Origin: an uncultured Marvinbryantia sp.
GTDB taxonomy: Bacteria; Bacillota; Clostridia; Lachnospirales; Lachnospiraceae
NCBI RefSeq assembly: GCF_905201705.1
Contig: NZ_CAJKOX010000007.1
Location: 62,001 to 126,000 of the forward strand
Direction: 5' to 3'
DNA length: 64,000 bases
Position numbers and translations under genes: made by a program
Part shown: one piece after another, positions 26,494 to 35,378 of the stretch
Position numbering within the stretch: the first letter of the stretch is position 1
Layout of the letters: each line of letters begins with the position of its first letter
Notes under the pieces: model-generated
Database searches by the model: none
What the model was told of the DNA's origin: nothing
Seen by the model: only the letters and a program-made list of their open reading frames with translations

Positions 26494-27570
26494 ATGGAAC
26501 TGCAGAGGAGAAAAAAACGAAATCTGCTGAAGCTGCCGCTGCTGGTTTTTCTGGTGGTGGTCGTCATTGGCTTTGCGGTGATTTTCGGGCTGTTTCACAT
26601 CCGGCAGGTGGACGTCATTGGAAATGAATTTTATTCTGCGGCAGAAATCCAGAAAATGGTAATGTCGGATTCTCTGGCGGAAAATACAATTTATCTTACC
26701 TGGAAATACAGCGACCCGGAGGCGGCGGGGGAGCTTCCGTTTCTGAGCGCGGTGGAGGTAACGATGCTGCAGCCGTGGCATGTGCAGATCCGGGTGTATG
26801 AAAAAACAATTGCCGGATATCTGATGTTTTCCGGTTCGCGGGTATATTTCGATACCGACGGGAACGTTGTGGAAATTTCCGGGGAGGAGCGGGACGGCGT
26901 TCCGCCGGTATCCGGGGTTTCTATCGGGCAGCCGGCGCTCGGCGAGCCGCTGCCGGTAACGGATGACGCCTTTCTCGCTGATATCGTAGCGAACGCGCGC
27001 GCGCTGCATCAGAGCGGTCTGACGCCCGATGAAATTCATTATGATGATCAGCAGAATATGATTCTCTATTTTGGAGAAAGCCGGGTGATGCTGGGAGACA
27101 CCTCCTACATGGAGGAAAAGCTGGAGGAGCTTGCCGCGATCTATCCGCAGATGGAGGGAATGTCCGGGACACTCCACATGGAGACCTATACGCCCGATGC
27201 CGTGTCCGTCCGTTTCGTTCCGGGTGAGCGCGGCGAGGAGGAACAGGAGCTGCTCATCAATCAGAACAGAGTATCATCCTCTGAGGAGGAGCAGACAGAA
27301 ACCGATGAGAATGGCGAAATTGTCCCGTCCTCCGAGGAAGGAACAGCGGAAACCAGTGGGGAAACCGATGCGGAAAGCGGCGGCAGCGGCTATGTCGAGG
27401 ACTCCAGCAGATTCTCAACCGACGCAAACGGCAACGAGATCTACACCGATGCAGCGGGCAACGTCACCACCAACCTCGATCAGCCTTATCTCGGCGACGA
27501 CGGTCAGATCATCACCGACGGCTATGGCTATATTGATCCGTATACGGGTGCGTATATTTTAAATAATTGA
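26494..27570 (+). CDS. divIB: Cell-division protein DivIB/FtsQ
   Basis: This 358-residue bitopic protein has a basic cytoplasmic tail, one TM (about residues 13-35) and a POTRA domain beginning FHIRQVDVIGNEFYSAAEI. A FtsQ/DivIB beta region follows. The C-terminal 100 residues are a low-complexity Glu/Ser/Thr/Gly tail ending in repeats such as DANGNEIYTDAAGN. GAGGTG is seven bases before ATG 26494. It works with FtsL and DivIC to activate septal synthesis. Confidence 0.88.
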   Translation: MELQRRKKRNLLKLPLLVFLVVVVIGFAVIFGLFHIRQVDVIGNEFYSAAEIQKMVMSDSLAENTIYLTWKYSDPEAAGELPFLSAVEVTMLQPWHVQIRVYEKTIAGYLMFSGSRVYFDTDGNVVEISGEERDGVPPVSGVSIGQPALGEPLPVTDDAFLADIVANARALHQSGLTPDEIHYDDQQNMILYFGESRVMLGDTSYMEEKLEELAAIYPQMEGMSGTLHMETYTPDAVSVRFVPGERGEEEQELLINQNRVSSSEEEQTETDENGEIVPSSEEGTAETSGETDAESGGSGYVEDSSRFSTDANGNEIYTDAAGNVTTNLDQPYLGDDGQIITDGYGYIDPYTGAYILNN

Positions 27571-27589
27571 TATTTAATAGAAAAAATAC

Positions 27590-27618
27590 TTGCTAAATCC
27601 CATGAAAACTTATATTAT
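27590..27618 (+). promoter_or_regulatory. Promoter of ftsZ
   Basis: TTGCTA (27590-27595), 17 bases, TATTAT (27613-27618). It allows ftsZ to be expressed apart from the upstream mur/div genes. Confidence 0.82.
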
Positions 27619-27675
27619 AGAGATAATAGTGGGAAAATACTGTCGTAGGACAGAGGACGAGAAGGAGGAAATACC

Positions 27676-28857
27676 TTGTTAGAGATTATGTCAAATGAAG
27701 CAGAGTCTGCAGCGAAGATTATCGTCATTGGTGTCGGCGGTGCGGGCGGAAATGCAGTAAATAGAATGGTAGATGAGGCGATTGCCGGTGTGGATTTTAT
27801 CGCTGTGAACACAGATAAACAGGCGCTGGATCTTTGCCGTGCACCGCATACGATCCAGATCGGTGAGAAAGTGACAAAGGGACTTGGCGCAGGAGCAAAG
27901 CCGCAGGTTGGACAGCAGGCGGCGGAGGAAAGCTCCGAGGAGATCAAGCAGGCGATCACCGGCGCGGACATGGTATTTGTTACCTGCGGCATGGGCGGCG
28001 GCACCGGAACAGGTGCGGCTCCGGTCGTTGCAGGTCTTGCAAAAGAGATGGGCATCCTTACCGTCGGCGTTGTCACAAAGCCGTTTCGCTTTGAGGCAAA
28101 GACGCGTATGAACAATGCACTTGCCGGCATCGAAAAATTAAAAGACAATGTAGACACACTGATCGTTATCCCGAACGACAAGCTTCTGGAGATCGTGGAC
28201 AGACGCACCACCATGCCGGAGGCGCTCAAAAAAGCGGATGAGGTACTGCAGCAGGCGGTACAGGGCATCACAGACCTTATCAATCTTCCGGCGCTGATCA
28301 ACCTGGACTTCGCGGATGTACAGACCGTTATGACCGACAAGGGCATCGCACACATCGGTATCGGACAGGCCAAGGGCGACGACAAGGCGCTCGAAGCAGT
28401 AAAGCAGGCGGTATCCAGCCCGCTGCTTGAGACGACCATCAGCGGCGCTTCCCACGTCATCATCAATATTTCCGGAGACATCTCCCTTATGGATGCAAAC
28501 GACGCGGCAAGCTATGTGCAGGAGATGGCAGGCGAGAACGCAAACATCATTTTTGGCGCTATGTACGACGATACATATGCCGACGAGGCAAGTATCACCG
28601 TTATTGCTACAGGCCTGCACGATGAGAATAAGGAACAGGAGACAGCTCCGAAAAAGACCGGCACGGGCAGAAGGATCGTTCCGGAGTTCAACTATCAGCC
28701 GAATACCGGCAGGACGGAAATGCCGTCTGGCCTGCGTACGCCAACGCCGCTTGCGGGGCTGAATAACAGCGGATCTTCCGCAGGTAAGCTGCGTGCACCG
28801 GAAGGAAAAGTACAGGAAAGAGACATCCAGATTCCGGATTTCTTAAAGAGAAGATAA
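27676..28857 (+). CDS. ftsZ: Cell-division GTPase FtsZ
   Basis: FtsZ polymerises into the cytokinetic ring. It shows GVGGAGGNAVNRM, the tubulin signature GMGGGTGTGAAPVVA, T7-loop region residues (LINLDFADV) and the conserved C-terminal peptide RDIQIPDFLKRR that binds membrane tethers. The 393-residue length is standard. The TTG start at 27676 is supported by AAGGAGG seven bases upstream. No ftsA precedes it, so the tether (FtsA or SepF) must be encoded elsewhere. Confidence 0.98.
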   Translation: MLEIMSNEAESAAKIIVIGVGGAGGNAVNRMVDEAIAGVDFIAVNTDKQALDLCRAPHTIQIGEKVTKGLGAGAKPQVGQQAAEESSEEIKQAITGADMVFVTCGMGGGTGTGAAPVVAGLAKEMGILTVGVVTKPFRFEAKTRMNNALAGIEKLKDNVDTLIVIPNDKLLEIVDRRTTMPEALKKADEVLQQAVQGITDLINLPALINLDFADVQTVMTDKGIAHIGIGQAKGDDKALEAVKQAVSSPLLETTISGASHVIINISGDISLMDANDAASYVQEMAGENANIIFGAMYDDTYADEASITVIATGLHDENKEQETAPKKTGTGRRIVPEFNYQPNTGRTEMPSGLRTPTPLAGLNNSGSSAGKLRAPEGKVQERDIQIPDFLKRR

Positions 28858-28866
28858 AAGCATTAC

Positions 28867-28906
28867 AGGCAGGGCTGCGCATTACAGGCGATGGCCTTGC
28901 CTTTTT
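28867..28906 (+). terminator. Intrinsic terminator after ftsZ
   Basis: A 9-bp stem with one G-U pair (28867-28875 with 28894-28902) is followed by TTTTTA. It ends the dcw cluster. Confidence 0.82.
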
Positions 28907-28963
28907 ATAGTTGTCACGAAGGGAAAAATGCTGCAAAGCAGGAAAGAGTATGAGGGATACATA

Positions 28964-30301
28964 ATGAAAACATGGACGAAAAAGAGTCTTGGCGGACTGC
29001 TTCTTTTGTTTGCGCTGCTGCTGTTCCCATCGGGAGCGGCGAAGGCGGCCAATATCGTGGTCGTGCTTGACCCGGGACATGGCGGCACGGAGATCGGCGC
29101 ACGCCGTACCTGGAATGGCAGGAATTACTATGAGGAGATCCTGAACCTGAAGATTGCAAAATACGCAAAGGCGGAGCTGGAGACATACAGCGGCGTCACG
29201 GTATATATGACGCGGACGACTAATACGATTGCCTATATGGACCGGCAGGCGCGTGTGGAATTTGCAAAAAACAAAAAGGCTTCCGCACTGGTGAGCATTC
29301 ACTTAAACAGCGGCGGAGGCGGAAAGGCAAGCGGCGCGCTTGCAATGGTGCCGTCGCCCTCAGGCTATCCCTATGCGGAAGCGGCAGAATCCCGGACGCT
29401 CGCAAGAACGATCCTCACACAGCTTCAAAGTACGGCGGGGCTGAAGATCTATGGCGGCGGTTTTCAGTATGACGACGAGCTGGGCATCCTTCTGTATGGT
29501 ATGAAAAAGAAGAACGAAACCGTAAAAACAAGTGAGGGAAAAAAGAAGGGCGTCGGTACGTATCGTCTTCCGAGTATGATCATTGAGCATTGCTTCCTGG
29601 ATAACAAGAGCGACTGCCAGAAGTATCTGAGCAGCGAAGCAAAGCTGAAAAAGCTCGGCGTTGCGGATGCGCAGGGAATTGCAAAGTATTTTGGACTGAA
29701 AAAGAAAGGCTCTGCTGCTCCGACTGTGAAAAACGGCTGGAAGACGGAGAATGGAAAAAAGTGCTACTATGTAAACGGCGTAAAGCTGAAGGCTAAGTGG
29801 AAAAATATCGGCGGAAAATATTATTATTTTGACGCGAGCGGATATATGAAGACTGGTCCGTTTAAGATTGGCAAGACAGCGTATATTACCAATGAGAGCG
29901 GCGTGCGCCAGAGTGGACTGGTAGAATACAAGGGCAGGCACTACTATGCCAACAGCAAGGGCATCCTGCAGATGGGCTGGCAGACAATCGGCGGAAAGAC
30001 GTATTATTTCAGCCCGACGACCGCCAGAGCGTATAAGGGACTGAAAACGATCGGAAAGAAAACATATTATTTTCATCCGACCACTGGCGTTCAACAGAAA
30101 AAATGGGTGAAGCTCTCCAATGGAAAGCTGATGTACTTCCGGCGTGAGAGCGGCGAGCAGGTAAAGGGAAAATGGCTGCATCTGAGCGGAAAATATTATT
30201 ATATCGGAAAAGACGGTTATGCTTACGTCAGCACGACAAAAACCATAAGCGGAAAGAAGTACAAGTTTAATGCGAAGGGCGTATGCACAAACCGTAAATA
30301 A
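28964..30301 (+). CDS. Secreted N-acetylmuramoyl-L-alanine amidase with C-terminal cell-wall-binding repeats
   Basis: This enzyme cleaves the MurNAc-L-Ala bond of peptidoglycan. From ATG 28964 (GAGGG seven bases upstream) it has a signal peptide (KKSLGGLLLLFALLLFPSGAAKA). An amidase_3 domain follows, with zinc ligands in LDPGHGG, NYYEEILN and SIHLNSG and the catalytic Glu in MIIEHCFLD. After about residue 235 there are seven or so aromatic repeats of the CW_binding/choline-binding type (GWKTENGKKCYYVNG, GGKYYYFDASGYM, GGKTYYFSPTT). The repeats should hold the enzyme on wall polymers. It is likely used in daughter-cell separation, given its place after ftsZ. Confidence 0.93.
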   Translation: MKTWTKKSLGGLLLLFALLLFPSGAAKAANIVVVLDPGHGGTEIGARRTWNGRNYYEEILNLKIAKYAKAELETYSGVTVYMTRTTNTIAYMDRQARVEFAKNKKASALVSIHLNSGGGGKASGALAMVPSPSGYPYAEAAESRTLARTILTQLQSTAGLKIYGGGFQYDDELGILLYGMKKKNETVKTSEGKKKGVGTYRLPSMIIEHCFLDNKSDCQKYLSSEAKLKKLGVADAQGIAKYFGLKKKGSAAPTVKNGWKTENGKKCYYVNGVKLKAKWKNIGGKYYYFDASGYMKTGPFKIGKTAYITNESGVRQSGLVEYKGRHYYANSKGILQMGWQTIGGKTYYFSPTTARAYKGLKTIGKKTYYFHPTTGVQQKKWVKLSNGKLMYFRRESGEQVKGKWLHLSGKYYYIGKDGYAYVSTTKTISGKKYKFNAKGVCTNRK

Positions 30302-30313
30302 AAGGAGGATATC

Positions 30314-31234
30314 ATGAACAAGCCGACACTGGTAATTATGGCAGCAGGAATGGGCAGCCGCTACGGCGGACTCAAGCAGATCGATCCGGTAGACGATCAG
30401 GGACATATCATTATGGATTTTTCTATTTATGATGCGGTGCGCGCCGGATTTGAGAAGGTAGTGTTTATCATCAAAGAGGAAAATGAGGCGGATTTCCGGG
30501 CGTCCATTGGCGACCGCATGGAGAAGCAGATCGAGGTGGCATACGCCTATCAGCGTCTGACAGATCTGCCGGAGGGCTTTTCCGTGCCGGAGGGACGAGT
30601 GAAGCCGTTCGGAACCGGACAGGCGGTGCTCTCCGCGATCGACTGCATCGACGGACCGTTTGCTGTTATTAATGCGGACGATTATTACGGTGTTTCCGCT
30701 TACCGTCAGATGTACGATTATCTGACGACGCATGAGGACGACGACAAGTACCGCTATGCGATGGTCGGCTACATTCTGGAGAACACGCTGACGGAAAACG
30801 GTCATGTTGCGCGCGGTATCTGCGTGACAGACGAAAAAGGCTTTCTGACTGACATCCACGAGCGCACGCGCATTGAGCGCCGCGGCGACGAGACGGCATA
30901 CACGGAGGACGACGGAAAGACCTGGAACGTCATCCCGGCGGGCAGCATTGTTTCCATGAATATGTGGGGCTTCAGCCGCAGTATGCTGAAGGAGCTGAAG
31001 GATGGATTTCCGCGTTTCCTCAAAGAGAATCTGCCGGTCAACCCCTTAAAGTGTGAATATTTCCTGCCGTTTGCGGTAAACGACCTGATCAAAGAGGGAA
31101 AGGCGTCCGTGCAGGTGCTCAAAACCGGGGACCGCTGGTACGGCGTCACCTACAAGCAGGATAAGCCGGTGGTCGTGCAGGCGATGCGCGATCTGAAGGC
31201 GGCGGGCGTGTATCCGGAAAATTTGTGGGGATAA
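30314..31234 (+). CDS. Sugar-phosphate nucleotidyltransferase-like protein
   Basis: This 306-residue protein has the NTP_transferase start LVIMAAGMGSRYGGLKQ with the glycine-rich nucleotide loop and Lys, then INADDYYG, the metal-binding Asp region. It resembles a widespread Firmicutes family of uncharacterised nucleotidyltransferases rather than a defined GlmU, RmlA or GalU. It starts 13 bases after the amidase behind AAAGGAGG. The sugar is not known; galE downstream suggests nucleotide-sugar metabolism. Confidence 0.82.
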   Translation: MNKPTLVIMAAGMGSRYGGLKQIDPVDDQGHIIMDFSIYDAVRAGFEKVVFIIKEENEADFRASIGDRMEKQIEVAYAYQRLTDLPEGFSVPEGRVKPFGTGQAVLSAIDCIDGPFAVINADDYYGVSAYRQMYDYLTTHEDDDKYRYAMVGYILENTLTENGHVARGICVTDEKGFLTDIHERTRIERRGDETAYTEDDGKTWNVIPAGSIVSMNMWGFSRSMLKELKDGFPRFLKENLPVNPLKCEYFLPFAVNDLIKEGKASVQVLKTGDRWYGVTYKQDKPVVVQAMRDLKAAGVYPENLWG

Positions 31235-31241
31235 ATGAAGA

Positions 31242-31284
31242 AAGTATATACCATTTTCATGTAAAATGGTATATACTTATTTTT
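31242..31284 (+). terminator. Intrinsic terminator before galE
   Basis: A perfect 16-bp AT-rich stem (31242-31257 with 31263-31278) has a 5-base loop, followed by ATTTTTG. It is one of the most stable inverted repeats in the window. Confidence 0.88.
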
Positions 31285-31338
31285 GCAGGAGAAGAATCAG
31301 AGAAAACTGCAAAAAGATAAACAGGGAGGAAGATTCGA

Positions 31339-32355
31339 ATGGCTATTTTAGTAACAGGCGGAGCCGGTTATATCGGGAGCCACACATGTGTAGAACTGCT
31401 GAACGAGGGCTATGAGGTTGTTGTAGTAGATAATCTTTATAACGCCAGCGAAAAAGCGCTGGAGCGCGTTGAGCAGATTACCGGGAAAAAAGTGAAATTT
31501 TATAAGGTGGACCTGCTGGACAAGGAAGCTCTGGCGGAAGTATTTGACAAAGAGGATATCGAATCGGTTATTCATTTTGCAGGTTTAAAGGCGGTGGGTG
31601 AATCGGTTGCGAAGCCGCTGGAATACTACCATAACAATATGACGGGTACCTTCAACCTCTGCGATGTTATGAGAAATCATGGCGTGAAGAACATCGTGTT
31701 CAGCTCCTCCGCTACCGTTTACGGTGATCCGGCGTTCGTGCCGATCACAGAGGAATGCCCGAAGGGCAAAATTACCAATCCGTATGGACAGACCAAGGGG
31801 ATGCTGGAGCAGGTGCTCACCGACCTCAATGTGGCGGATCCGGAGTGGAATGTGGTGCTTCTGCGCTACTTCAACCCCATCGGTGCGCATGAGAGCGGAC
31901 TGATCGGCGAGGATCCGAAGGGTATCCCGAACAATCTGGTGCCGTACATCGCACAGGTGGCAGTGGGCAAGCTGCAGGCACTCGGCGTATTTGGAAACGA
32001 CTATGATACGCCGGATGGTACCGGCGTGCGCGACTACATTCATGTAGTGGATCTGGCAAAGGGACATGTAAAGGCGATCGAGAAGCTTAAGAAAAAGGAA
32101 GGCGTGAGCATCTATAACCTGGGCACCGGAAAGGGCTACAGTGTGCTGGATGTACTGCACGCATTTGAGAAGGCATGCGGAAAAGAGCTTCCGTATGTGA
32201 TCAAGCCGCGTCGCCCGGGCGATATTGCGACCTGCTACGCAGATCCGACAAAGGCGAAGAATGAACTTGGATGGGTAGCGGAAAAAGGAATCGAAGAAAT
32301 GTGTGCAGATAGCTGGAGATGGCAGAGCAGCAATCCGAACGGTTACGCCGATTAA
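31339..32355 (+). CDS. galE: UDP-glucose 4-epimerase
   Basis: GalE interconverts UDP-glucose and UDP-galactose. The 338-residue short-chain dehydrogenase fold shows TGGAGYIGSHTC for NAD binding, the active-site SSSATVYG and YGQTKG (YxxxK), and the family-specific YFNPIGAHESGLIGEDP. AGGGAGGAAG precedes the ATG. Confidence 0.97.
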   Translation: MAILVTGGAGYIGSHTCVELLNEGYEVVVVDNLYNASEKALERVEQITGKKVKFYKVDLLDKEALAEVFDKEDIESVIHFAGLKAVGESVAKPLEYYHNNMTGTFNLCDVMRNHGVKNIVFSSSATVYGDPAFVPITEECPKGKITNPYGQTKGMLEQVLTDLNVADPEWNVVLLRYFNPIGAHESGLIGEDPKGIPNNLVPYIAQVAVGKLQALGVFGNDYDTPDGTGVRDYIHVVDLAKGHVKAIEKLKKKEGVSIYNLGTGKGYSVLDVLHAFEKACGKELPYVIKPRRPGDIATCYADPTKAKNELGWVAEKGIEEMCADSWRWQSSNPNGYAD

Positions 32356-32391
32356 GCTGCCTTTTTGTATACTTCGAAACAAGGAGCAGTC

Positions 32392-34230
32392 ATGTTTGAT
32401 ATCCAAGAGGAATTAAAAAAACTCCCGGCAAAGCCGGGAGTTTATATTATGCACGACGAAAAGGATGCGATCATCTACGTCGGCAAGGCGATCAGTCTGA
32501 AAAACCGGGTGCGCCAGTATTTTCAGAGCAGCCGCAATAAGGGCGCAAAAATCGAGCAGATGGTGACGAAGATCAGCCGCTTCGAGTACATCGTCACCGA
32601 TTCCGAGCTGGAGGCGCTGGTGCTGGAGTGCAATCTGATCAAGGAGCACCGTCCGAAATACAACACCATGCTGAAAGACGATAAGACGTATCCGTTTATT
32701 AAGGTGACGGTGAGCGAGCCGTTTCCGCGGGTGCTTTTTTCGCGTACCATGAAAAAAGACAAGTCGCGCTACTTCGGACCGTACACCAGCGCGGGCGCCG
32801 TCAAGGATACCATCGAGCTGATCAATAAGCTTTATAAGCTGCGTACCTGCAATCGCGTTTTGCCGCGGGATATCGGAAAAGAGCGTCCCTGCCTGAATTA
32901 TCATATTAAACAGTGTCAGGCGCCCTGCCAGGGCTATGAGAGCCGTGAGGAGTACGCAAAGCGCGTGGCGCAGGCGGTGGAGTTTCTGAACGGGAATTAT
33001 AAGCCGGTGCTGAAAATGCTGGAGGAGCGTATGAACGAGGCGGCGGAGCGGCTGGATTTTGAGGCTGCGATCGAACAGCGGGAACTCCTGGCGAGCGTGA
33101 AGCAGATCGCGCAGAAGCAGAAGATCACCTCCGGAGACGGCGAGGACAAGGATGTGATCGCGCTTGCAGCGGACGACCGCGACGCGGTGGTTCAGGTATT
33201 TTTTGTGCGCGCCGGACGTCTGATCGGACGCGACCATTTTTATCTGCGCGTGGCGCCGCACGACACGCCGGGCGTGATCCTGGACAGCTTTCTGAAGCAG
33301 TTTTATTCCGGCACCCCTTTTATCCCACGCGAGATCATGCTGCAGGAGGAAATCGAGGATAAGGAGGTCATTGAGGAGTGGCTCTCAAAGCGGCGCGGCG
33401 GCAGAGTATATCTGCGGGTGCCGAAGAAGGGCACGAAGGAAAAGCTGGTCGAGCTGGCGGCGCAGAACGCCCGCATGGTACTCACGCAGGACAGCGAGAA
33501 GATCAGGCGCGAGGAGGGCAGGACCATCGGTGCAATGAAGGAGATCGCTTCTCTCTTAGGTCTGGAGAATGTGGTGCGTGTCGAGGCGTTCGATATCTCC
33601 AACATCAGCGGTTTTGAGTCAGTCGGCTCCATGATCGTCTATGAAAAGGGCAAGCCGAAGACGAGCGACTACCGCAAATTCAAGATCAGGACCGTGAAGG
33701 GGCCGGACGACTACGCCAGCATGGAGGAAGTGCTGGAACGAAGGTTCGCACACGGCCTGGCAGAGCGTGAGGAAAACGCGGAGTTTGGAAGCTTCAGCCG
33801 TTTCCCGGATCTGATCATGATGGACGGCGGCAAGGGGCAGGTAAACGTGGCTCTGCGCGTGCTGGAAGAGCTGCATCTGGATATCCCGGTCTGCGGCATG
33901 GTGAAGGACGATAATCACCGCACCCGCGGGCTGTACTATCAGAACGAGGAAATCCCCATCGACCGCAGCTCCGAGGGCTTCAAGCTGATCACGCGTATCC
34001 AGGACGAGGCGCACCGCTTCGCGATCGAATATCACCGTTCTCTGCGCGGCAAGCAGCAGGTACACTCTGTGCTGGACGATATCGCGGGCATTGGCGAGAC
34101 GAGACGCAAGGCGCTGCTGCGCCGCTTCAAATCCCTGGAGGCGATTCGTGACGCCTCGGTGGAGGAGCTTGCCTCTACGGAAACCATGAACCGGCAGGCG
34201 GCGCAGAGGGTGTACGATTACTTCCATTAA
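32392..34230 (+). CDS. uvrC: Excinuclease ABC subunit C
   Basis: UvrC makes both incisions in nucleotide excision repair. From ATG 32392 (AAGGAG upstream) it is 612 residues: a GIY-YIG domain (KPGVYIMHDEKDAIIYVGKA), a UVR motif near residue 210, the UvrC/RNase H-like endonuclease core (EAFDISNISGFESVGSMIVYEKG, DLIMMDGGKGQVN), and C-terminal helix-hairpin-helix motifs (IAGIGETRRKALLRRF). No LexA box is seen in its short upstream gap. Confidence 0.98.
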   Translation: MFDIQEELKKLPAKPGVYIMHDEKDAIIYVGKAISLKNRVRQYFQSSRNKGAKIEQMVTKISRFEYIVTDSELEALVLECNLIKEHRPKYNTMLKDDKTYPFIKVTVSEPFPRVLFSRTMKKDKSRYFGPYTSAGAVKDTIELINKLYKLRTCNRVLPRDIGKERPCLNYHIKQCQAPCQGYESREEYAKRVAQAVEFLNGNYKPVLKMLEERMNEAAERLDFEAAIEQRELLASVKQIAQKQKITSGDGEDKDVIALAADDRDAVVQVFFVRAGRLIGRDHFYLRVAPHDTPGVILDSFLKQFYSGTPFIPREIMLQEEIEDKEVIEEWLSKRRGGRVYLRVPKKGTKEKLVELAAQNARMVLTQDSEKIRREEGRTIGAMKEIASLLGLENVVRVEAFDISNISGFESVGSMIVYEKGKPKTSDYRKFKIRTVKGPDDYASMEEVLERRFAHGLAEREENAEFGSFSRFPDLIMMDGGKGQVNVALRVLEELHLDIPVCGMVKDDNHRTRGLYYQNEEIPIDRSSEGFKLITRIQDEAHRFAIEYHRSLRGKQQVHSVLDDIAGIGETRRKALLRRFKSLEAIRDASVEELASTETMNRQAAQRVYDYFH

Positions 34231-34295
34231 ATCGGGAAAATGCCGGATTTTGCAGCCCGGGAGGAGGCGGTTTTGTGCAATTAACATTTCCGGCG

Positions 34296-34324
34296 TTGCA
34301 GTTTGGCGCTTTGTGTGCTATACT
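34296..34324 (+). promoter_or_regulatory. Promoter of hprK
   Basis: TTGCAG (34296-34301), 17 bases, TATACT (34319-34324), about 65 bases before the hprK start. Confidence 0.75.
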
Positions 34325-34388
34325 TTTTTATAATAGGGTTTCTGCTTTGGAACCCGGACAGGAAAGTATTCAGATAAGGAGAAGGAAC

Positions 34389-35324
34389 ATGGCAAGCAGT
34401 GTGGCACTGACGAAAATGGTAGAAAAAATGAATCTGAAGAATGTGACGCCGGAGGTCGATCTGAGCCAGATCCGCATTACCGTGCCGGATATCAACCGCG
34501 CTGCGCTGCAGCTGGCAGGTTATTTTGAGCATTTCACCTCGGAGCGTGTGCAGATCATCGGATATGTGGAATATACCTATCTGATGGGGCTCCCAAAGGA
34601 GGAAAAGCTGCCCGTATACGAGCGGTTTGTTTCTTATAAGAGCCCGTGCATCATTTATACGACAAGGACAAAGCCGGAGGAGGAGCTTTTGCAGTTTGCG
34701 ATCCAGTACGGCGTGCCGGTTTTCATTACGGATAAGGAGACGTCGGCATTTTCGGCGGAGCTGCAGCGGTGGCTGAATGTGGAGCTTGCACCGTGCATTT
34801 CCATCCACGGTGTGCTGGTGGACGTATACGGCGAGGGCGTTCTGATCATGGGCGAGAGCGGCATCGGAAAAAGCGAGGCGGCGCTGGAGCTGATCCGCCG
34901 CGGACACCGTCTGATTTCCGACGATGTAGTGGAGATCCGCAAGGTGAGCGACGTCAGCCTGGTGGGGAGCGCGCCGGATATCACGCGCCATTTCATTGAA
35001 GTGCGCGGTATCGGAATCATCAATGTCAAGACGCTGTACGGCGTGGAGGCGGTGAAGAATACGCAGACCATCGATATCGTCATTAAGCTGGAGGAATGGG
35101 ACAAGGATAAGGAATACGACCGCCTCGGTCTGGAGGAGGAGTACATTGAGTTTCTCGGGAACCGTGTGGTCTGCCATTCGCTTCCGATACGCCCCGGCAG
35201 AAACCTGGCGATCATTTTGGAGGCTGCGGCAGTCAACCACCGTCAGAAGAAGATGGGCTACAATGCGGCGCAGGAGCTGTACAACCGTGTGCAGCAGAAT
35301 CTGACCAGAAAGCGCGAGCAGTAA
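34389..35324 (+). CDS. hprK: HPr kinase/phosphorylase
   Basis: HprK phosphorylates and dephosphorylates Ser46 of HPr, the central signal for CcpA-dependent catabolite repression. The 311-residue protein from ATG 34389 shows Walker A GESGIGKSEAALEL, the HprK signature around HFIEVRGIGIINVKTLYG, and RPGRNLAIILEAAA. Pairing with glucokinase links carbon sensing and sugar phosphorylation. Its presence implies a low-GC Gram-positive host. Confidence 0.97.
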   Translation: MASSVALTKMVEKMNLKNVTPEVDLSQIRITVPDINRAALQLAGYFEHFTSERVQIIGYVEYTYLMGLPKEEKLPVYERFVSYKSPCIIYTTRTKPEEELLQFAIQYGVPVFITDKETSAFSAELQRWLNVELAPCISIHGVLVDVYGEGVLIMGESGIGKSEAALELIRRGHRLISDDVVEIRKVSDVSLVGSAPDITRHFIEVRGIGIINVKTLYGVEAVKNTQTIDIVIKLEEWDKDKEYDRLGLEEEYIEFLGNRVVCHSLPIRPGRNLAIILEAAAVNHRQKKMGYNAAQELYNRVQQNLTRKREQ

Positions 35325-35378
35325 ATATAAGGAAAGAGAAAGGGCGAGGACTTTGCCCGAAAAATGGAGGATGGGGAA

